A stretch of DNA of 64,000 bases from CAWHJB01 sp963698715 (lineage in GTDB: Bacteria; Chloroflexota; Anaerolineae; Anaerolineales; UBA4823). The notes beneath the pieces were generated by a model that was not told the DNA's origin, searched no databases, and saw nothing but the letters and a program-made list of their open reading frames with translations. Each line of letters starts with the position of its first letter. The first letter of the stretch is position 1. A program made the position numbers and the translations under genes. The DNA lies in the NCBI GenBank assembly GCA_963698715.1, contig CAVORW010000002.1, forward strand, positions 248,001 to 312,000, written 5' to 3'. Below, in pieces: positions 33,955-42,649 of the stretch.

Positions 33955-35536
33955 CAGCAATTCTCAATATGAAAAAGGGTAACGAGCGAAGACTAGCCAG
34001 GTGAAGGAAAAAGTGGTAATCTGACGCGCATGATGCTAAGCGAATTGAGACTACCACGCCTGATCAAACGATTGGAGCAGGCCTGTGAAGATTTTCCTGA
34101 CCTGCGGACGGGAAAAAACAACGTTTACGAGTTAGTAGACGTAGGAATGAGCGCCTTTTCGGTGTTTTTTACACAAAGCCCGTCATTTTTGGCGCATCAA
34201 CGCGATATGAAATTACGCAAAGGACGGTGTAACGCCGAAAACCTGTTTGATTTGAGCGAACTACCGAGCGACAATCAAATTCGGAACTTGTTGGATCCGG
34301 TTAGGCCGGAGCATAACCAACCGGTCTATCGGCACATCTTTCTGGGATTGGAAAGGACGGAAGTATTGAAAAGGCGGCGTTCTTTTGCCAACCAATTGTT
34401 GTTGGCGATAGACGGGACAGAATATTTCTCATCAAAGGCCATCCACTGTGAGAATTGCAGCCATCGAGAGCTGAGCAATGGAAAAACGAACTATTTTCAC
34501 AGTGTCTTGACCCCAGTGATCGTTCAGCCGGGGAATGAAACGGTGATTTCGTTGGAACCGGAGTTCATTGTTCCGCAGGATGGGCATGAAAAACAGGATT
34601 GTGAGATACAAGCTGCCAAACGTTGGGTGGAAAAGTGGGGTGACTTCTACGCCAGGCGAGGCGTGACCATCCTGGGCGACGATTTGTTTAGTCGCGAGCC
34701 ATTTTGTCGAGTACTGAAAGACAAACATTTCCACTTCATTCTGGTGTGCAAGCCCGATTCGCACCCACAACTGTACCAGACGGTAGCTTTCCTGGCCGCA
34801 AACGGGGTGTTAGGATCAAAGGTTGTCAGGCGTTGGGTGGGAAAATATGCAGAAATCTCCACTTATCGCTATGCCAACAAGCTGCCGTTGACTGGGGAAG
34901 CCGATGCCCTGGCAGTGAACTGGTGCGAAGTGACTATCACACGCGAAGATACTGGGGAACAACTCTACAAAAACGCCTTCACCACCGATTTTGAAGTCAC
35001 CGACACCACCGTCGAAGCGATTGTGCGGGATGGGCGGGCACGCTGGAAAGTCGAAAACGAGCACAATAACGTTCTGAAGACCAAGGGCTACCATATCGAA
35101 CACAACTTTGGACATGGAGACCAGCATCTGGCCTCGCTCTTACTCTCACTCAACCTGCTGGCATTCTTATTTCACACCGTTTTAGACCTGGTAGATGAGC
35201 AATACCGCGCTATTCGTCAGGCTTTGGGCACGCGCCGCAGATTTTTCCAGGATTTGGAAGCTTTGTTGCGTTATCTTCAATTCGAAAACTGGGATGAAGT
35301 TCTGGCGTTCATGTTCAAGGGCCTAGAACTGGATACCGGATGACATTTCCTGGCGCTTTTCCCTCGTTTGCATCGGCTGCTGATCGCGCTTTCAGTGGCC
35401 CATTTCGCTTTCCGTAAGTGGAGATGATCCGCACCCCCGACGATTTCTCAGTCTCACGCTTGGCGGCTTCGATCTTTTTCACACCATGGCTGTATCGCCA
35501 ATGGCGCTGCTCGCCTTGGCATATTGAGAATTGCTG
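33955..35536 (+). mobile_element. Complete DDE insertion sequence, 1,582 bp, family not certain
   Basis: Perfect 17-bp inverted repeats (CAGCAATTCTCAATATG at 33955-33971, its complement at 35520-35536) and 9-bp direct repeats define the element exactly. It holds one 437-codon transposase gene and about 175 bp of apparently noncoding sequence at its right end. It inserted between the terminator of the GNAT gene and the rnd promoter; the right end lies only 35 bases from the rnd -10 box. Confidence 0.95.
34030..35343 (+). CDS. DDE transposase (IS4/ISNCY-like group)
   Basis: The 437-residue protein is a DDE transposase by its domain pattern: LLLAIDGTEYFSS carries the first Asp, GVTILGDDLFSREPFCRVL the second, and VEAIVRDGRARWKVENEHNNVLKTKG the YREK-like region with the final Glu, as in the IS4 superfamily. 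A cysteine-histidine segment (IHCENCSHRE) lies after the first Asp. I do not recognise the exact family; ISNCY is the best guess. The frame is intact. Confidence 0.85.
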   Translation: MMLSELRLPRLIKRLEQACEDFPDLRTGKNNVYELVDVGMSAFSVFFTQSPSFLAHQRDMKLRKGRCNAENLFDLSELPSDNQIRNLLDPVRPEHNQPVYRHIFLGLERTEVLKRRRSFANQLLLAIDGTEYFSSKAIHCENCSHRELSNGKTNYFHSVLTPVIVQPGNETVISLEPEFIVPQDGHEKQDCEIQAAKRWVEKWGDFYARRGVTILGDDLFSREPFCRVLKDKHFHFILVCKPDSHPQLYQTVAFLAANGVLGSKVVRRWVGKYAEISTYRYANKLPLTGEADALAVNWCEVTITREDTGEQLYKNAFTTDFEVTDTTVEAIVRDGRARWKVENEHNNVLKTKGYHIEHNFGHGDQHLASLLLSLNLLAFLFHTVLDLVDEQYRAIRQALGTRRRFFQDLEALLRYLQFENWDEVLAFMFKGLELDTG

Positions 35537-35545
35537 ATTGCATGG
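35537..35545. repeat. Target-site duplication, right copy (ATTGCATGG)
   Basis: Exact copy of 33946-33954, directly next to the right terminal repeat. Confidence 0.92.
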
Positions 35546-35571
35546 GAGGAAACTTTCTGGTTCAGGCGGGG

Positions 35572-35577
35572 TATAAT
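35572..35577 (+). promoter_or_regulatory. -10 box of rnd, seven bases before ATG
   Basis: TATAAT ends seven bases before the ATG at 35585. The segment where a -35 box would sit (35549-35554) is only a few bases outside the insertion sequence, so the insertion has replaced everything upstream of the core promoter. Confidence 0.55.
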
Positions 35578-35584
35578 ACGGGAA

Positions 35585-36736
35585 ATGAATGCCTCGAATA
35601 GGACCGCACGATTACCCGACCCGATCCTGATCACCCGCCAGGCGGACTTGCAGCACATGATGCTCAAGCTAAAAGGCCAGGCCGTGGTGGCTGTAGATAC
35701 CGAATCAAACAGCCTGTATGCTTATCAGGAACAGGTCTGCCTGATCCAGTTTTCGATCCCGGCTCAAGATTACCTGGTCGATCCGCTGGCATTGAAAGAT
35801 CTTTCGGCGCTGGGACCGCTATTTGCCAATCCCAGGATCGAAAAGATTTTTCACGCCGCCGAATATGACCTGCTGTGTCTGGATCGTGATTTTGGTTTTA
35901 AGTTTGAGAATCTGTTCGATACGATGGTGGCGGCCCGAATCCTGGGGCGAGATGCGATCGGATTGGGATCGATCCTGGAAAAGGAGTTTGGGGTTTCGCT
36001 GAACAAGCGCTACCAGCGCGCCAATTGGGGTCAACGCCCGCTGCCGAGAGACCTGCTGATGTATGCCCGGCTGGACACTCATTATCTGATCGATCTGCGC
36101 GAAGAACTGGGCAGGGAGCTGGAGCGGAAAAACCTGATGGAGCTGGCCAACGAGGATTTCCGGCGGCTGACGATGGTCAATGGGCGTAGCGATCCCGCAG
36201 AAGAAAAGCCAGTGGACTGTTGGCGAGTCAAAGGTGCTTACGATCTATCGGGCCAGCAAGCCGCTGTTTTACAAGAGCTGTGCGAGTATCGCGATCTGGT
36301 GGCAAGCAGGATCAACCGTCCGCTGTTTAAGGTGATCAATGATCGAACCCTGCTGGCGATTGCCCAGGAAGCACCGCGTGATCTGCGATCGCTGGGGCAG
36401 CTGCCTGGGATGTCGGCCCGGCAGGTGAATCGGCACGGCGAAGAACTGCTGAAGGCGGTGCGACGCGGGCTGGGGGCAAAGCCGATCTACCCACCGCGCA
36501 GCCCGCGTCCAAGTGACCGGTTTGTGGTTTTAATGGAGATATTGCGCGAATGGCGCAAGGAAACCGCCCAGGACCTGGGGGTGCAGTCGGATGTGGTGCT
36601 GCCGCGCGATTTGCTGATGGAGATTGCCGAGAAGGACCCCCGCCAGCTGCAGGATCTTTCCAGGCTGCTGCGAGACGTGCCTTGGCGAATGGAACGGTTT
36701 GGACAGCAGATTTTACAGGTGGTACGGCAAGGGTGA
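35585..36736 (+). CDS. rnd: Ribonuclease D
   Basis: RNase D is a 3'-to-5' exonuclease that trims tRNA precursors. The product from MNASNRTARLPDPILITRQ is 383 residues; the longer frame begins inside the IS repeat and is not native. DEDDy residues are visible: VAVDTESNSLYAYQ (DxE), FHAAEYDLLCLDRDFG (D) and YARLDTHYLIDL (Y and D). Two HRDC-like segments follow (LVASRINRPLFKVINDRTLLAIA and the region near the C-terminus with VQSDVVLPRDLLMEIA). All catalytic residues are present. Confidence 0.93.
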   Translation: MNASNRTARLPDPILITRQADLQHMMLKLKGQAVVAVDTESNSLYAYQEQVCLIQFSIPAQDYLVDPLALKDLSALGPLFANPRIEKIFHAAEYDLLCLDRDFGFKFENLFDTMVAARILGRDAIGLGSILEKEFGVSLNKRYQRANWGQRPLPRDLLMYARLDTHYLIDLREELGRELERKNLMELANEDFRRLTMVNGRSDPAEEKPVDCWRVKGAYDLSGQQAAVLQELCEYRDLVASRINRPLFKVINDRTLLAIAQEAPRDLRSLGQLPGMSARQVNRHGEELLKAVRRGLGAKPIYPPRSPRPSDRFVVLMEILREWRKETAQDLGVQSDVVLPRDLLMEIAEKDPRQLQDLSRLLRDVPWRMERFGQQILQVVRQG

Positions 36737-36786
36737 TTAGGGGGCTGTAAAGGCCACAGGTACAATTTCAACAAGGGTATATCAAG

Positions 36787-38184
36787 ATGAAACTTACATT
36801 TTACGGAGCGGCCCGTACTGTAACGGGGTCGCAGCATATGTTGGAAATTAACGGGCATCGGATTCTGCTGGAATGTGGGTTTTTTCAGGGCCGGCGGCGC
36901 GAGTCGTACGAGCGTAACCAGTACTTTCCGTTCGATCCGGCTGGAGTGAATGCTGTGATCCTCTCGCATGCCCACATCGATCACAGCGGCAATCTGCCGA
37001 ACCTGGTGAAAAGCGGATACCACGGGCCGATCTACGCGACCCGGGCGACCGCCCACCTGGCCAACCTGATGCTGCTGGATTCGGGCCATATCCAGGAAAC
37101 CGACACTCAGTACATCAATAAAAAGCGGGCCCGGCGGGGCGAGCCGCCGATTGAGCCGATTTATACGCTGGAAGATGCCGGACACGTGGCCCAATATTTT
37201 GATCCCAAAGATTACAACGAGAGCTTTTCGCCAGCCCCTGGGGTGACGGCCAAGCTGGTGGATGCCGGGCATATTCTGGGTTCGGCGGCGGTAGTGCTGG
37301 ATGTAGATGAGCGGGGGCGCAAGACCCGGGTGTGGTTTTCCGGGGACATTGGGCGCCGAGGCCTGCCACTGCTGCGCGATCCTGTGCTGCCCAGCGGGGC
37401 GGAGACGGTGATCATGGAGTGCACTTACGGGGATAAGTCGCACCGCGACCCGCAGCTTGCTTACGACGAGCTGCGGGAGGTGGTTAGAGGCGCGATCGGG
37501 CGAGGCGGCAAAGTGGTTATCCCGGCCTTTGCGGTGGGGCGGACCCAGGAGTTGGTTTACGACCTGCACCGGATGATCGATGGGGGCGAGATTCCGGCGA
37601 TTCCGATCTACGTGGACAGCCCGCTGGCGGTGAATGCAACTGATATATTCCGCAAGCATCCGGAGTGTTTCGACCAGGAGACGCGCGATTTCATTGCCCA
37701 AGACCGGCACCGCTCAGCCCTGGGGTTCGATCATGTGACGTATACTCGCTCAGTGGAGGAGTCGAAGGCGCTGAATGCTCGTAAAGACCCGATGGTGATC
37801 ATCTCGGCTTCGGGGATGGCAGAGGCGGGGCGGATCTTGCACCACCTCCGCAATACAATTGAGAGTTCACGCAATACGATCCTGATTGTTTCATGGCAGG
37901 CGCCGCATACTCTTGGGCGGCGTCTAGCGGATGGGGAGCGCAAGGTGAACATCTTTGGGGAGGCATTCTACCGGCGGGCAGAGGTGAGGACAATTGGCGG
38001 GCTGTCGGCCCACGCCGGGCAGGAGTTTTTACTGGAGTATGCCCAGGCAACCCAGGAGACAGTGAAACAGATTTTCCTGGTACATGGGGAGGCCCGCGGG
38101 GCCGAACCTTTGATGCACAAGATGGCGGAAGCCGGTCTGGGACAGGTGAGCTTCCCTGAGTTCAAAACGACGGTGGATATTTAA
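36787..38184 (+). CDS. Metallo-beta-lactamase/beta-CASP RNA hydrolase family protein
   Basis: The 465-residue protein has the zinc-binding motif SHAHIDHSGNLPNLV and later metal ligands (DAGHILGSAAV, FSGDIGRRG), followed by the beta-CASP inserts: GKVVIPAFAVGRTQELVYDL, SASGMAEAGRILHHLRNTIES and a C-terminal HGE motif (LVHGEARGAEPL) with RMMBL-type end. This family includes CPSF73-like nucleases; the bacterial short form is thought to act on RNA. It lies 50 bp downstream of rnd, so both may serve RNA processing. The ATG follows AAGGGT. Confidence 0.92.
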   Translation: MKLTFYGAARTVTGSQHMLEINGHRILLECGFFQGRRRESYERNQYFPFDPAGVNAVILSHAHIDHSGNLPNLVKSGYHGPIYATRATAHLANLMLLDSGHIQETDTQYINKKRARRGEPPIEPIYTLEDAGHVAQYFDPKDYNESFSPAPGVTAKLVDAGHILGSAAVVLDVDERGRKTRVWFSGDIGRRGLPLLRDPVLPSGAETVIMECTYGDKSHRDPQLAYDELREVVRGAIGRGGKVVIPAFAVGRTQELVYDLHRMIDGGEIPAIPIYVDSPLAVNATDIFRKHPECFDQETRDFIAQDRHRSALGFDHVTYTRSVEESKALNARKDPMVIISASGMAEAGRILHHLRNTIESSRNTILIVSWQAPHTLGRRLADGERKVNIFGEAFYRRAEVRTIGGLSAHAGQEFLLEYAQATQETVKQIFLVHGEARGAEPLMHKMAEAGLGQVSFPEFKTTVDI

Positions 38185-38196
38185 GCAGGTATAGGC

Positions 38197-38231
38197 TATA
38201 ATCGGCCTGCGATCTTTTTTGATCGCAGGCC
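38197..38231 (+). promoter_or_regulatory. tRNA-Ser promoter and leader hairpin
   Basis: TATAAT (38197-38202) lies 42 bases before the tRNA. An 11-bp perfect stem, GGCCTGCGATC/GATCGCAGGCC with a T6 loop (38204-38231), follows immediately. It could be the terminator of the upstream hydrolase gene and would also be in the tRNA leader. Confidence 0.5.
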
Positions 38232-38244
38232 CGGCAAAGAAATA

Positions 38245-38332
38245 GGAGAGGTGCCAGAGTGGTTGAATGGGGCGGTCTCGAAAACCGTTGTGGGCCTCAA
38301 GCCCACCGTGGGTTCGAATCCCACCCTCTCCG
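38245..38332 (+). tRNA. tRNA-Ser (anticodon CGA)
   Basis: The acceptor stem is GGAGAGG with CCTCTCC, discriminator G. The anticodon loop CTCGAAA at 38277-38283 contains CGA (38279-38281), which reads the serine codon UCG. A long variable arm (GTGGGC...GCCCAC) is typical of serine tRNAs, and the T-arm GTGGG-TTCGAAT-CCCAC is perfect. CCA is not fully encoded. The 3' end is repeated at 61361-61374. Confidence 0.96.
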
Positions 38333-38412
38333 CAGAGCGTATAACTTTCAGAGCATCTTCGCCGGCAGCAACGCTTGGTGAACGACTGTCAAAGTGCTGA
38401 AAGAGTACGCTG

Positions 38413-38442
38413 GAGATCGCTCAGTTCCCGCTGGGCGATCTC
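38413..38442 (+). terminator. Terminator-like hairpin downstream of tRNA-Ser
   Basis: GAGATCGCTCAG pairs with CTGGGCGATCTC (one G-U pair) around TTCCCG and is followed by GCTTTTAA. A diverged copy is present at 61376-61401. Confidence 0.65.
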
Positions 38443-38842
38443 GCTTTTAAAGTGCATTCCCTTCATTTTACGTACTCCTCGACACTTGTCAAGACATTGT
38501 GGGACATCGGGAAGACGATTTTGACTTCCGTCCCCATCTGTCCCAACTCTTCTCCTATGTCAACAATATTCCCTTCTGCGCCTTGTTCTTGGATCCAATA
38601 GCGTCGCTGGCGTCAGGGTGCAGTCCATCTATTGGCCGGAAGAGGATCTCATAGTTCAGATTGACTTTGATTCACACGATGTGCTTAATGTAGAAATAGT
38701 TGATAGAAACGTACAGCAATCTCACCAGGTGATAAGGTATTAGGAAACATAGCCAGGGCTGGTTGGGGCGGTTTTTCGGATAGTGTTTTTTAGCCCATTA
38801 CAAATATCTTTGGCGTTATTTGGATTTTAGAGGTGTGTATCG
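38443..38842. other. 400-bp region without an intact gene; decayed coding remnants
   Basis: Two short stretches look like former coding sequence. On the minus strand, 38464-38558 reads GEELGQMGTEVKIVFPMSHN and continues to a stop, with a diverged counterpart near 61440-61500. On the plus strand, 38585-38743 reads SIYWPEEDLIVQIDFDSH and ends at TAG but has no start codon. Neither can be named. The second half leads into the LAL-1 promoter. Confidence 0.4.
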
Positions 38843-38848
38843 TATAAT
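38843..38848 (+). promoter_or_regulatory. -10 box of LAL-1, six bases before GTG
   Basis: TATAAT followed by TGCTCT and then the GTG start. TTGGAT at 38820-38825, spaced 17 bp, is a weak -35 candidate. The same spacing occurs before the two paralogous regulators. Confidence 0.6.
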
Positions 38849-38854
38849 TGCTCT

Positions 38855-41563
38855 GTGCCTGCGCCTGTATTAGCCACCAAACTGTATGTTCCCCCTCCTC
38901 GGCCTAAAGTTGTCCTCCGCCCCCGCCTGATCGAGCGGCTGAACGAGGGCCAACAGCGCAAGCTGACCCTCATCTCAGCCTCGGCCGGTTTTGGGAAAAC
39001 CACGCTGGTGAGTGAGTGGGTTGCCAGTTGTGGGAGACCGGTGGCGTGGCTGTCACTGGATGAGGGGGATAACGATCCCGCTCGCTTTTTGATTTACTTG
39101 GTCGCTGCGTTGCAGACGATGCCGCCAAAAACCGGCGGGGCGAATATTGGAAAAGGGGTGTTGGCTATTCTCCAGTCCCCTCAGCCACCGCCAATCGAAT
39201 CGATTCTGATAGCCCTGCTCAATGAAATCACCACCGTCCCGGACCATTTCGTCCTTGTCCTGGACGACTACCATGTGATTGATTCCAAACCGGTTGACGA
39301 AGCCCTCACCTTTCTGCTCGAGCACCTGCCGCCACAGATGCACCTGGTCATCGCCAGCCGGGAAGACCCACATCTCCCCCTGGCCCGGTTACGCGCCCGG
39401 GGCCAATTGACCGAACTGCGCGCTGCCGACTTGCGTTTTACCCCCTCCGAAGCCGCCGAGTTTCTCAACCAGGTGATGGGACTGAACCTATCCGCCGAAG
39501 ATGTCGACGCGCTGGACAAGCGCACCGAAGGCTGGATTGCGGGCCTTCAATTAGCCGCGCTATCCATGCAGGGACATCAAGATACCGCCAGTTTCATCAA
39601 ATCTTTCACCGGCAGCCACCATTTCGTGCTGGACTATCTGGTTGAAGAAGTTCTGGGGCAGCAACCTGAAAGCGTTCAGACTTTCCTGCTGCGCACATCC
39701 ATCCTTGACCGCCTGTGCGGCCCGCTGTGTGACGCTGTTTTGGGTTCTCCTTCTGCTTCCGGGCAGGAAACGGTCTCCGCACAGGAGACTTTGGAATATC
39801 TCGAACACGCCAACCTGTTCATCGTCCCCCTGGACAACGAGCGGCGTTGGTACCGCTATCACCATCTCTTTGCTGAGTTGCTGCACCAGCGCCTGGGAAA
39901 ACCCAAAGAATTCGCCGAATTCCACCTGCGCGCCAGCCAGTGGCATGCAGAGAACGGCGACCTGGGCGCGGCGTTTCACCACGCTATCGCAGCCGGGGAT
40001 TTTGTCCGGGCGGCGGGGTTGGCTGAAGCGGCCTGGCAGGGGATGAATGAAAGTTTCCAGTCTGCCGCCTGGCTTGGCTGGGTGAAGAAGCTGTCAGAAA
40101 AGCTGATCCGCACCAGGCCTGTGCTCTGTACCCAGATTGCCCAGGCATTTACGGATGCCGGCGATCTGGAAGCCAGCGAGTTGCGCCTGCAGGACGCTGA
40201 ACGATGCCTGGATGGTTCGGAATTTGCGAACGAAGCGCAGCTAAAACCCCTGCCAGCAATGATCGCTTTGACCCGCGCCTACAACGCCCAGGTGCAAGGC
40301 GATCCCGCCGCAACAATGAAATACGCCGAACTGGCGCTCCAGCTCATCCCCGAAGATGATTTTGACCGGCGCGCCCGGGCCACCACCATATTGGACGTCA
40401 TCCACTGGGCCAGCGGCAACCTGGAGTCAGCCATCCGGGGGATTGTTGATTTGATGGAGAGATTGACCCAGCTGGGCAAACACGTCATGGTGGTTGCCAG
40501 CTCCTTTGCTGTAGCCGACCTGCTGGTGAGTCTGGGGAGCCTGAGCGAGGCAGAACGGACCTATCAGGATGCCATACAACTGGCCGCCCAACATGGCCCG
40601 GAGGCTGAACACATCACTGCCCACCATCATCTCGGCCTGTCCATGATCTACCGTCAGCGGGGAGATGACACCCTCGCCGCTCATCACTTGATACGAGCCG
40701 CTGAATTGGGTCTGCAAACCACCCTGGTGGATTGGCAGTACCGCTGGCATGTGGTCCAGGCCCAACTGAAAGAGGCCGCAGGCGATCTGGAAACCGCCCT
40801 GGCTCTGCTCGACGAGGCCAAACGGGTCTATATCCAAACCCTCATACCTGACCTGCGCCCCATTGCGCCCCTGAAAGCGTGCATCTATCTCAAACAGGGG
40901 CGGCCCGATAAAGCCCGGGTGTGGGCGGCAGAACGCGGGCTTTCTCTGGCAGATGAAGTCAGCTACTTGCATGAGTTCGAGCACCTCACCCTGGCCCGGC
41001 TGGAAATCGCCAACCCGCTGGTTAACACCCTGCTCACACGCCTGTTGCAAACCGCCGAAACACAAAATCGCCGGGGCAGCGTGCTCGACATCCTGGTGGT
41101 GCAGACGCTGGCCTACGAGGCGCAGGGCAATCTCCCCCAGGCTCTCGCCGCTCTGGAAAGCGCACTGGCCCTGGCCGAGCCGGAAGGTTATGTTCGCATC
41201 TTTTTGGATGAAGGCGAAGCGATGCGGTCGCTGCTGCGAATGTTGATTGAAAAACAATCGCGGAATCGTGACCATCCACTGAGCAGTTATGCGGACAAAC
41301 TCCTGGCTGCCTTTTCACAACCGGTGGCTACGCCAAAATCAGCAATCATCCATCAAAAATCAGACATGATAGAGCCTTTGAGCGAACGCGAGCTGGAAGT
41401 GCTCAAGCTGCTCCGAAGCGAATTAAGCGGCCCCGAAATTGCCCAACAACTGATCGTGTCGATTAACACCTTTCGCACCCACACCAAAAACATTTTCAAC
41501 AAACTGGGGGTCAACGACCGCCGGGCGGCCATCCGGCGCGCCGAGGAACTCAATTTATTCTAG
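38855..41563 (+). CDS. LAL-type (MalT-like) transcriptional regulator 1
   Basis: Large ATP-binding LuxR-family regulators (a STAND class) sense an inducer through an ATPase-TPR body and activate transcription by a C-terminal helix-turn-helix. The 902-residue protein has Walker A SASAGFGKTT (residues 41-50), Walker B FVLVLDDYHVID (about 128-139), winged-helix-like and TPR regions (about 330-820), and a LuxR domain (about 843-902) with LSERELEVLKLLRSELSGPEIAQ-type start, here SGPEIAQQL, and TKNIFNKLGVNDRRAA. It uses GTG as start. Two paralogues follow at 44020 and 50676. A small conserved gene follows each. Confidence 0.92.
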   Translation: MPAPVLATKLYVPPPRPKVVLRPRLIERLNEGQQRKLTLISASAGFGKTTLVSEWVASCGRPVAWLSLDEGDNDPARFLIYLVAALQTMPPKTGGANIGKGVLAILQSPQPPPIESILIALLNEITTVPDHFVLVLDDYHVIDSKPVDEALTFLLEHLPPQMHLVIASREDPHLPLARLRARGQLTELRAADLRFTPSEAAEFLNQVMGLNLSAEDVDALDKRTEGWIAGLQLAALSMQGHQDTASFIKSFTGSHHFVLDYLVEEVLGQQPESVQTFLLRTSILDRLCGPLCDAVLGSPSASGQETVSAQETLEYLEHANLFIVPLDNERRWYRYHHLFAELLHQRLGKPKEFAEFHLRASQWHAENGDLGAAFHHAIAAGDFVRAAGLAEAAWQGMNESFQSAAWLGWVKKLSEKLIRTRPVLCTQIAQAFTDAGDLEASELRLQDAERCLDGSEFANEAQLKPLPAMIALTRAYNAQVQGDPAATMKYAELALQLIPEDDFDRRARATTILDVIHWASGNLESAIRGIVDLMERLTQLGKHVMVVASSFAVADLLVSLGSLSEAERTYQDAIQLAAQHGPEAEHITAHHHLGLSMIYRQRGDDTLAAHHLIRAAELGLQTTLVDWQYRWHVVQAQLKEAAGDLETALALLDEAKRVYIQTLIPDLRPIAPLKACIYLKQGRPDKARVWAAERGLSLADEVSYLHEFEHLTLARLEIANPLVNTLLTRLLQTAETQNRRGSVLDILVVQTLAYEAQGNLPQALAALESALALAEPEGYVRIFLDEGEAMRSLLRMLIEKQSRNRDHPLSSYADKLLAAFSQPVATPKSAIIHQKSDMIEPLSERELEVLKLLRSELSGPEIAQQLIVSINTFRTHTKNIFNKLGVNDRRAAIRRAEELNLF

Positions 41564-41581
41564 CTGGCCTGAAATTACCCA

Positions 41582-41614
41582 CCCCGGCAGATATCCTCGA
41601 ACCTTCTGCCGGGG
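41582..41614 (+). terminator. Intrinsic terminator of LAL-1
   Basis: CCCCGGCAGA pairs with TCTGCCGGGG and is followed by CTTTTTGTTTTT. A classic rho-independent terminator 19 bases after the stop codon. Confidence 0.9.
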
Positions 41615-41646
41615 CTTTTTGTTTTTCACCAACAATCACAACCTCA

Positions 41647-41679
41647 ATCACATCATGTTGTGATGACACCTCACAACAT
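41647..41679 (+). promoter_or_regulatory. 33-bp composite operator 1 (half-site TCACAA)
   Basis: Hexamers at fixed offsets are TCACAT (41648), inverted TTGTGA (41658) and TCACAA (41671). The same 33-bp layout occurs at 46866 and 53730 with other hexamers. A GATAA sequence follows 21 bases after the element (41700), as in the other copies, and may be part of the -10 region of the small gene at 41734. It is proposed as the binding site of LAL-1. Confidence 0.65.
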
Positions 41680-41733
41680 CGGGCGGTATCCTTTAGGCAG
41701 ATAAACAACGAAAGGAAAAACGCGAGATACAAA

Positions 41734-41955
41734 ATGATTCACACACCGACCTCGAATCCTCAGTATTACGAAATTCGTCTCAAGGGACACCTGGATGACC
41801 GGTGGACAGACTGGTTTGAGGGCCTAACCATCACGCTGGAAGATAATGGCGAAACGCTATTAACCGGTCCGGTGATCGACCAGGCTGCGTTGCATGGCTT
41901 GCTCAAAAAAGTGCGTGACCTGGGCATGTCCCTGGTCTCGGTCTGTCCTCTCTAA
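41734..41955 (+). CDS. Small conserved protein 1 of the LAL cassette
   Basis: The 73-residue protein contains the core shared by all three copies: YEIRLKGHLDDRW, WFEGLTITLEDNGETLLTGP, DQAALHGLLKKVRDLGM and a final LVSV strand. The order of predicted elements (strand, helix, strand, strand, helix, strand) is that of a ferredoxin-like fold; this is inference. No signal peptide or membrane segment is present, so it should be cytosolic. This copy ends just after LVSVCPL, shorter than its paralogues, which carry 15-20 extra residues. Similar short proteins are familiar from Chloroflexota and Actinobacteria, without known function. Confidence 0.85.
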   Translation: MIHTPTSNPQYYEIRLKGHLDDRWTDWFEGLTITLEDNGETLLTGPVIDQAALHGLLKKVRDLGMSLVSVCPL

Positions 41956-42181
41956 CACGGCTCTGCGACCATGCGCCCCTTTCAGGGACTTAACGGGACA
42001 GATCAGGCAGATCAGTCAGATGTCAAATCGTAAATGGATAGTAGCACTTTTGAAAGGAGGTTTGCCTTTGAAAATAATTCCAGCCCATTTCAACCCCCTG
42101 TAACCGGGTGGCGACCACAATTTTATTCAAGTCCAAATTAATGAAACTCATCCATATCGTTCAAGAAAAGGAGTAATAAAA

Positions 42182-42613
42182 ATGAATACGACCGTAGAAT
42201 GTCCCCATGGGACAAACAAAGAAACCGCAAGAAATCTGCCAAATGTTAGGATAATCCTGGCAGTGCTTTGGGTGGCTGGAATGCTAAGTAGTGTAAATGG
42301 CGATACGTACCGCTTATCTGCGGCTACCGGACCTCTCGGAGTAAACCCTGAATTATTGTCGGTGTTCGCGGCGGTGCTAGTAGGTCACATTTTTATGAGT
42401 GTCTTGACCCTCACGTTGAAGGCTCCCGTGAGTTGTTGGGCAAACCGCATCATGGGCATATTCTATGCATTGATTATTCTTGCTTTTTGGGTTTCAACTT
42501 TTGTGTCGCGACTCCCTGGATATGAGATAGTTTGGGCCACTGGCCAACTTGTGTGTGCCTTACTGGTTGTTTGGTACGCTTGGAAATGGACTAACCCTGA
42601 AGGTCAGCCCTGA
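42182..42613 (+). CDS. Small membrane protein, DUF6326-like
   Basis: The 143-residue product has four predicted membrane segments. VRIILAVLWVAGMLSSVNGD at the start and VVWYAWKWTNPEG at the end match the architecture of the DUF6326-like protein encoded at 43641 (SATWVVVTLIYLYGD, IWYAWNWS). Function is unknown. AAAGGAG precedes the ATG. The 226-bp gap after the first small protein contains no other gene, so it belongs to the cassette. Confidence 0.72.
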   Translation: MNTTVECPHGTNKETARNLPNVRIILAVLWVAGMLSSVNGDTYRLSAATGPLGVNPELLSVFAAVLVGHIFMSVLTLTLKAPVSCWANRIMGIFYALIILAFWVSTFVSRLPGYEIVWATGQLVCALLVVWYAWKWTNPEGQP

Positions 42614-42649
42614 TTTATGATGCCGGTCAAAAGAATTAGGAGAAAAACC

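Noticed and set aside
38585..38743. Open stretch reading SIYWPEEDLIVQIDFDSH after tRNA-Ser
   Set aside because: It looks coding in composition but has no start codon or ribosome site; reported only as a possible remnant.
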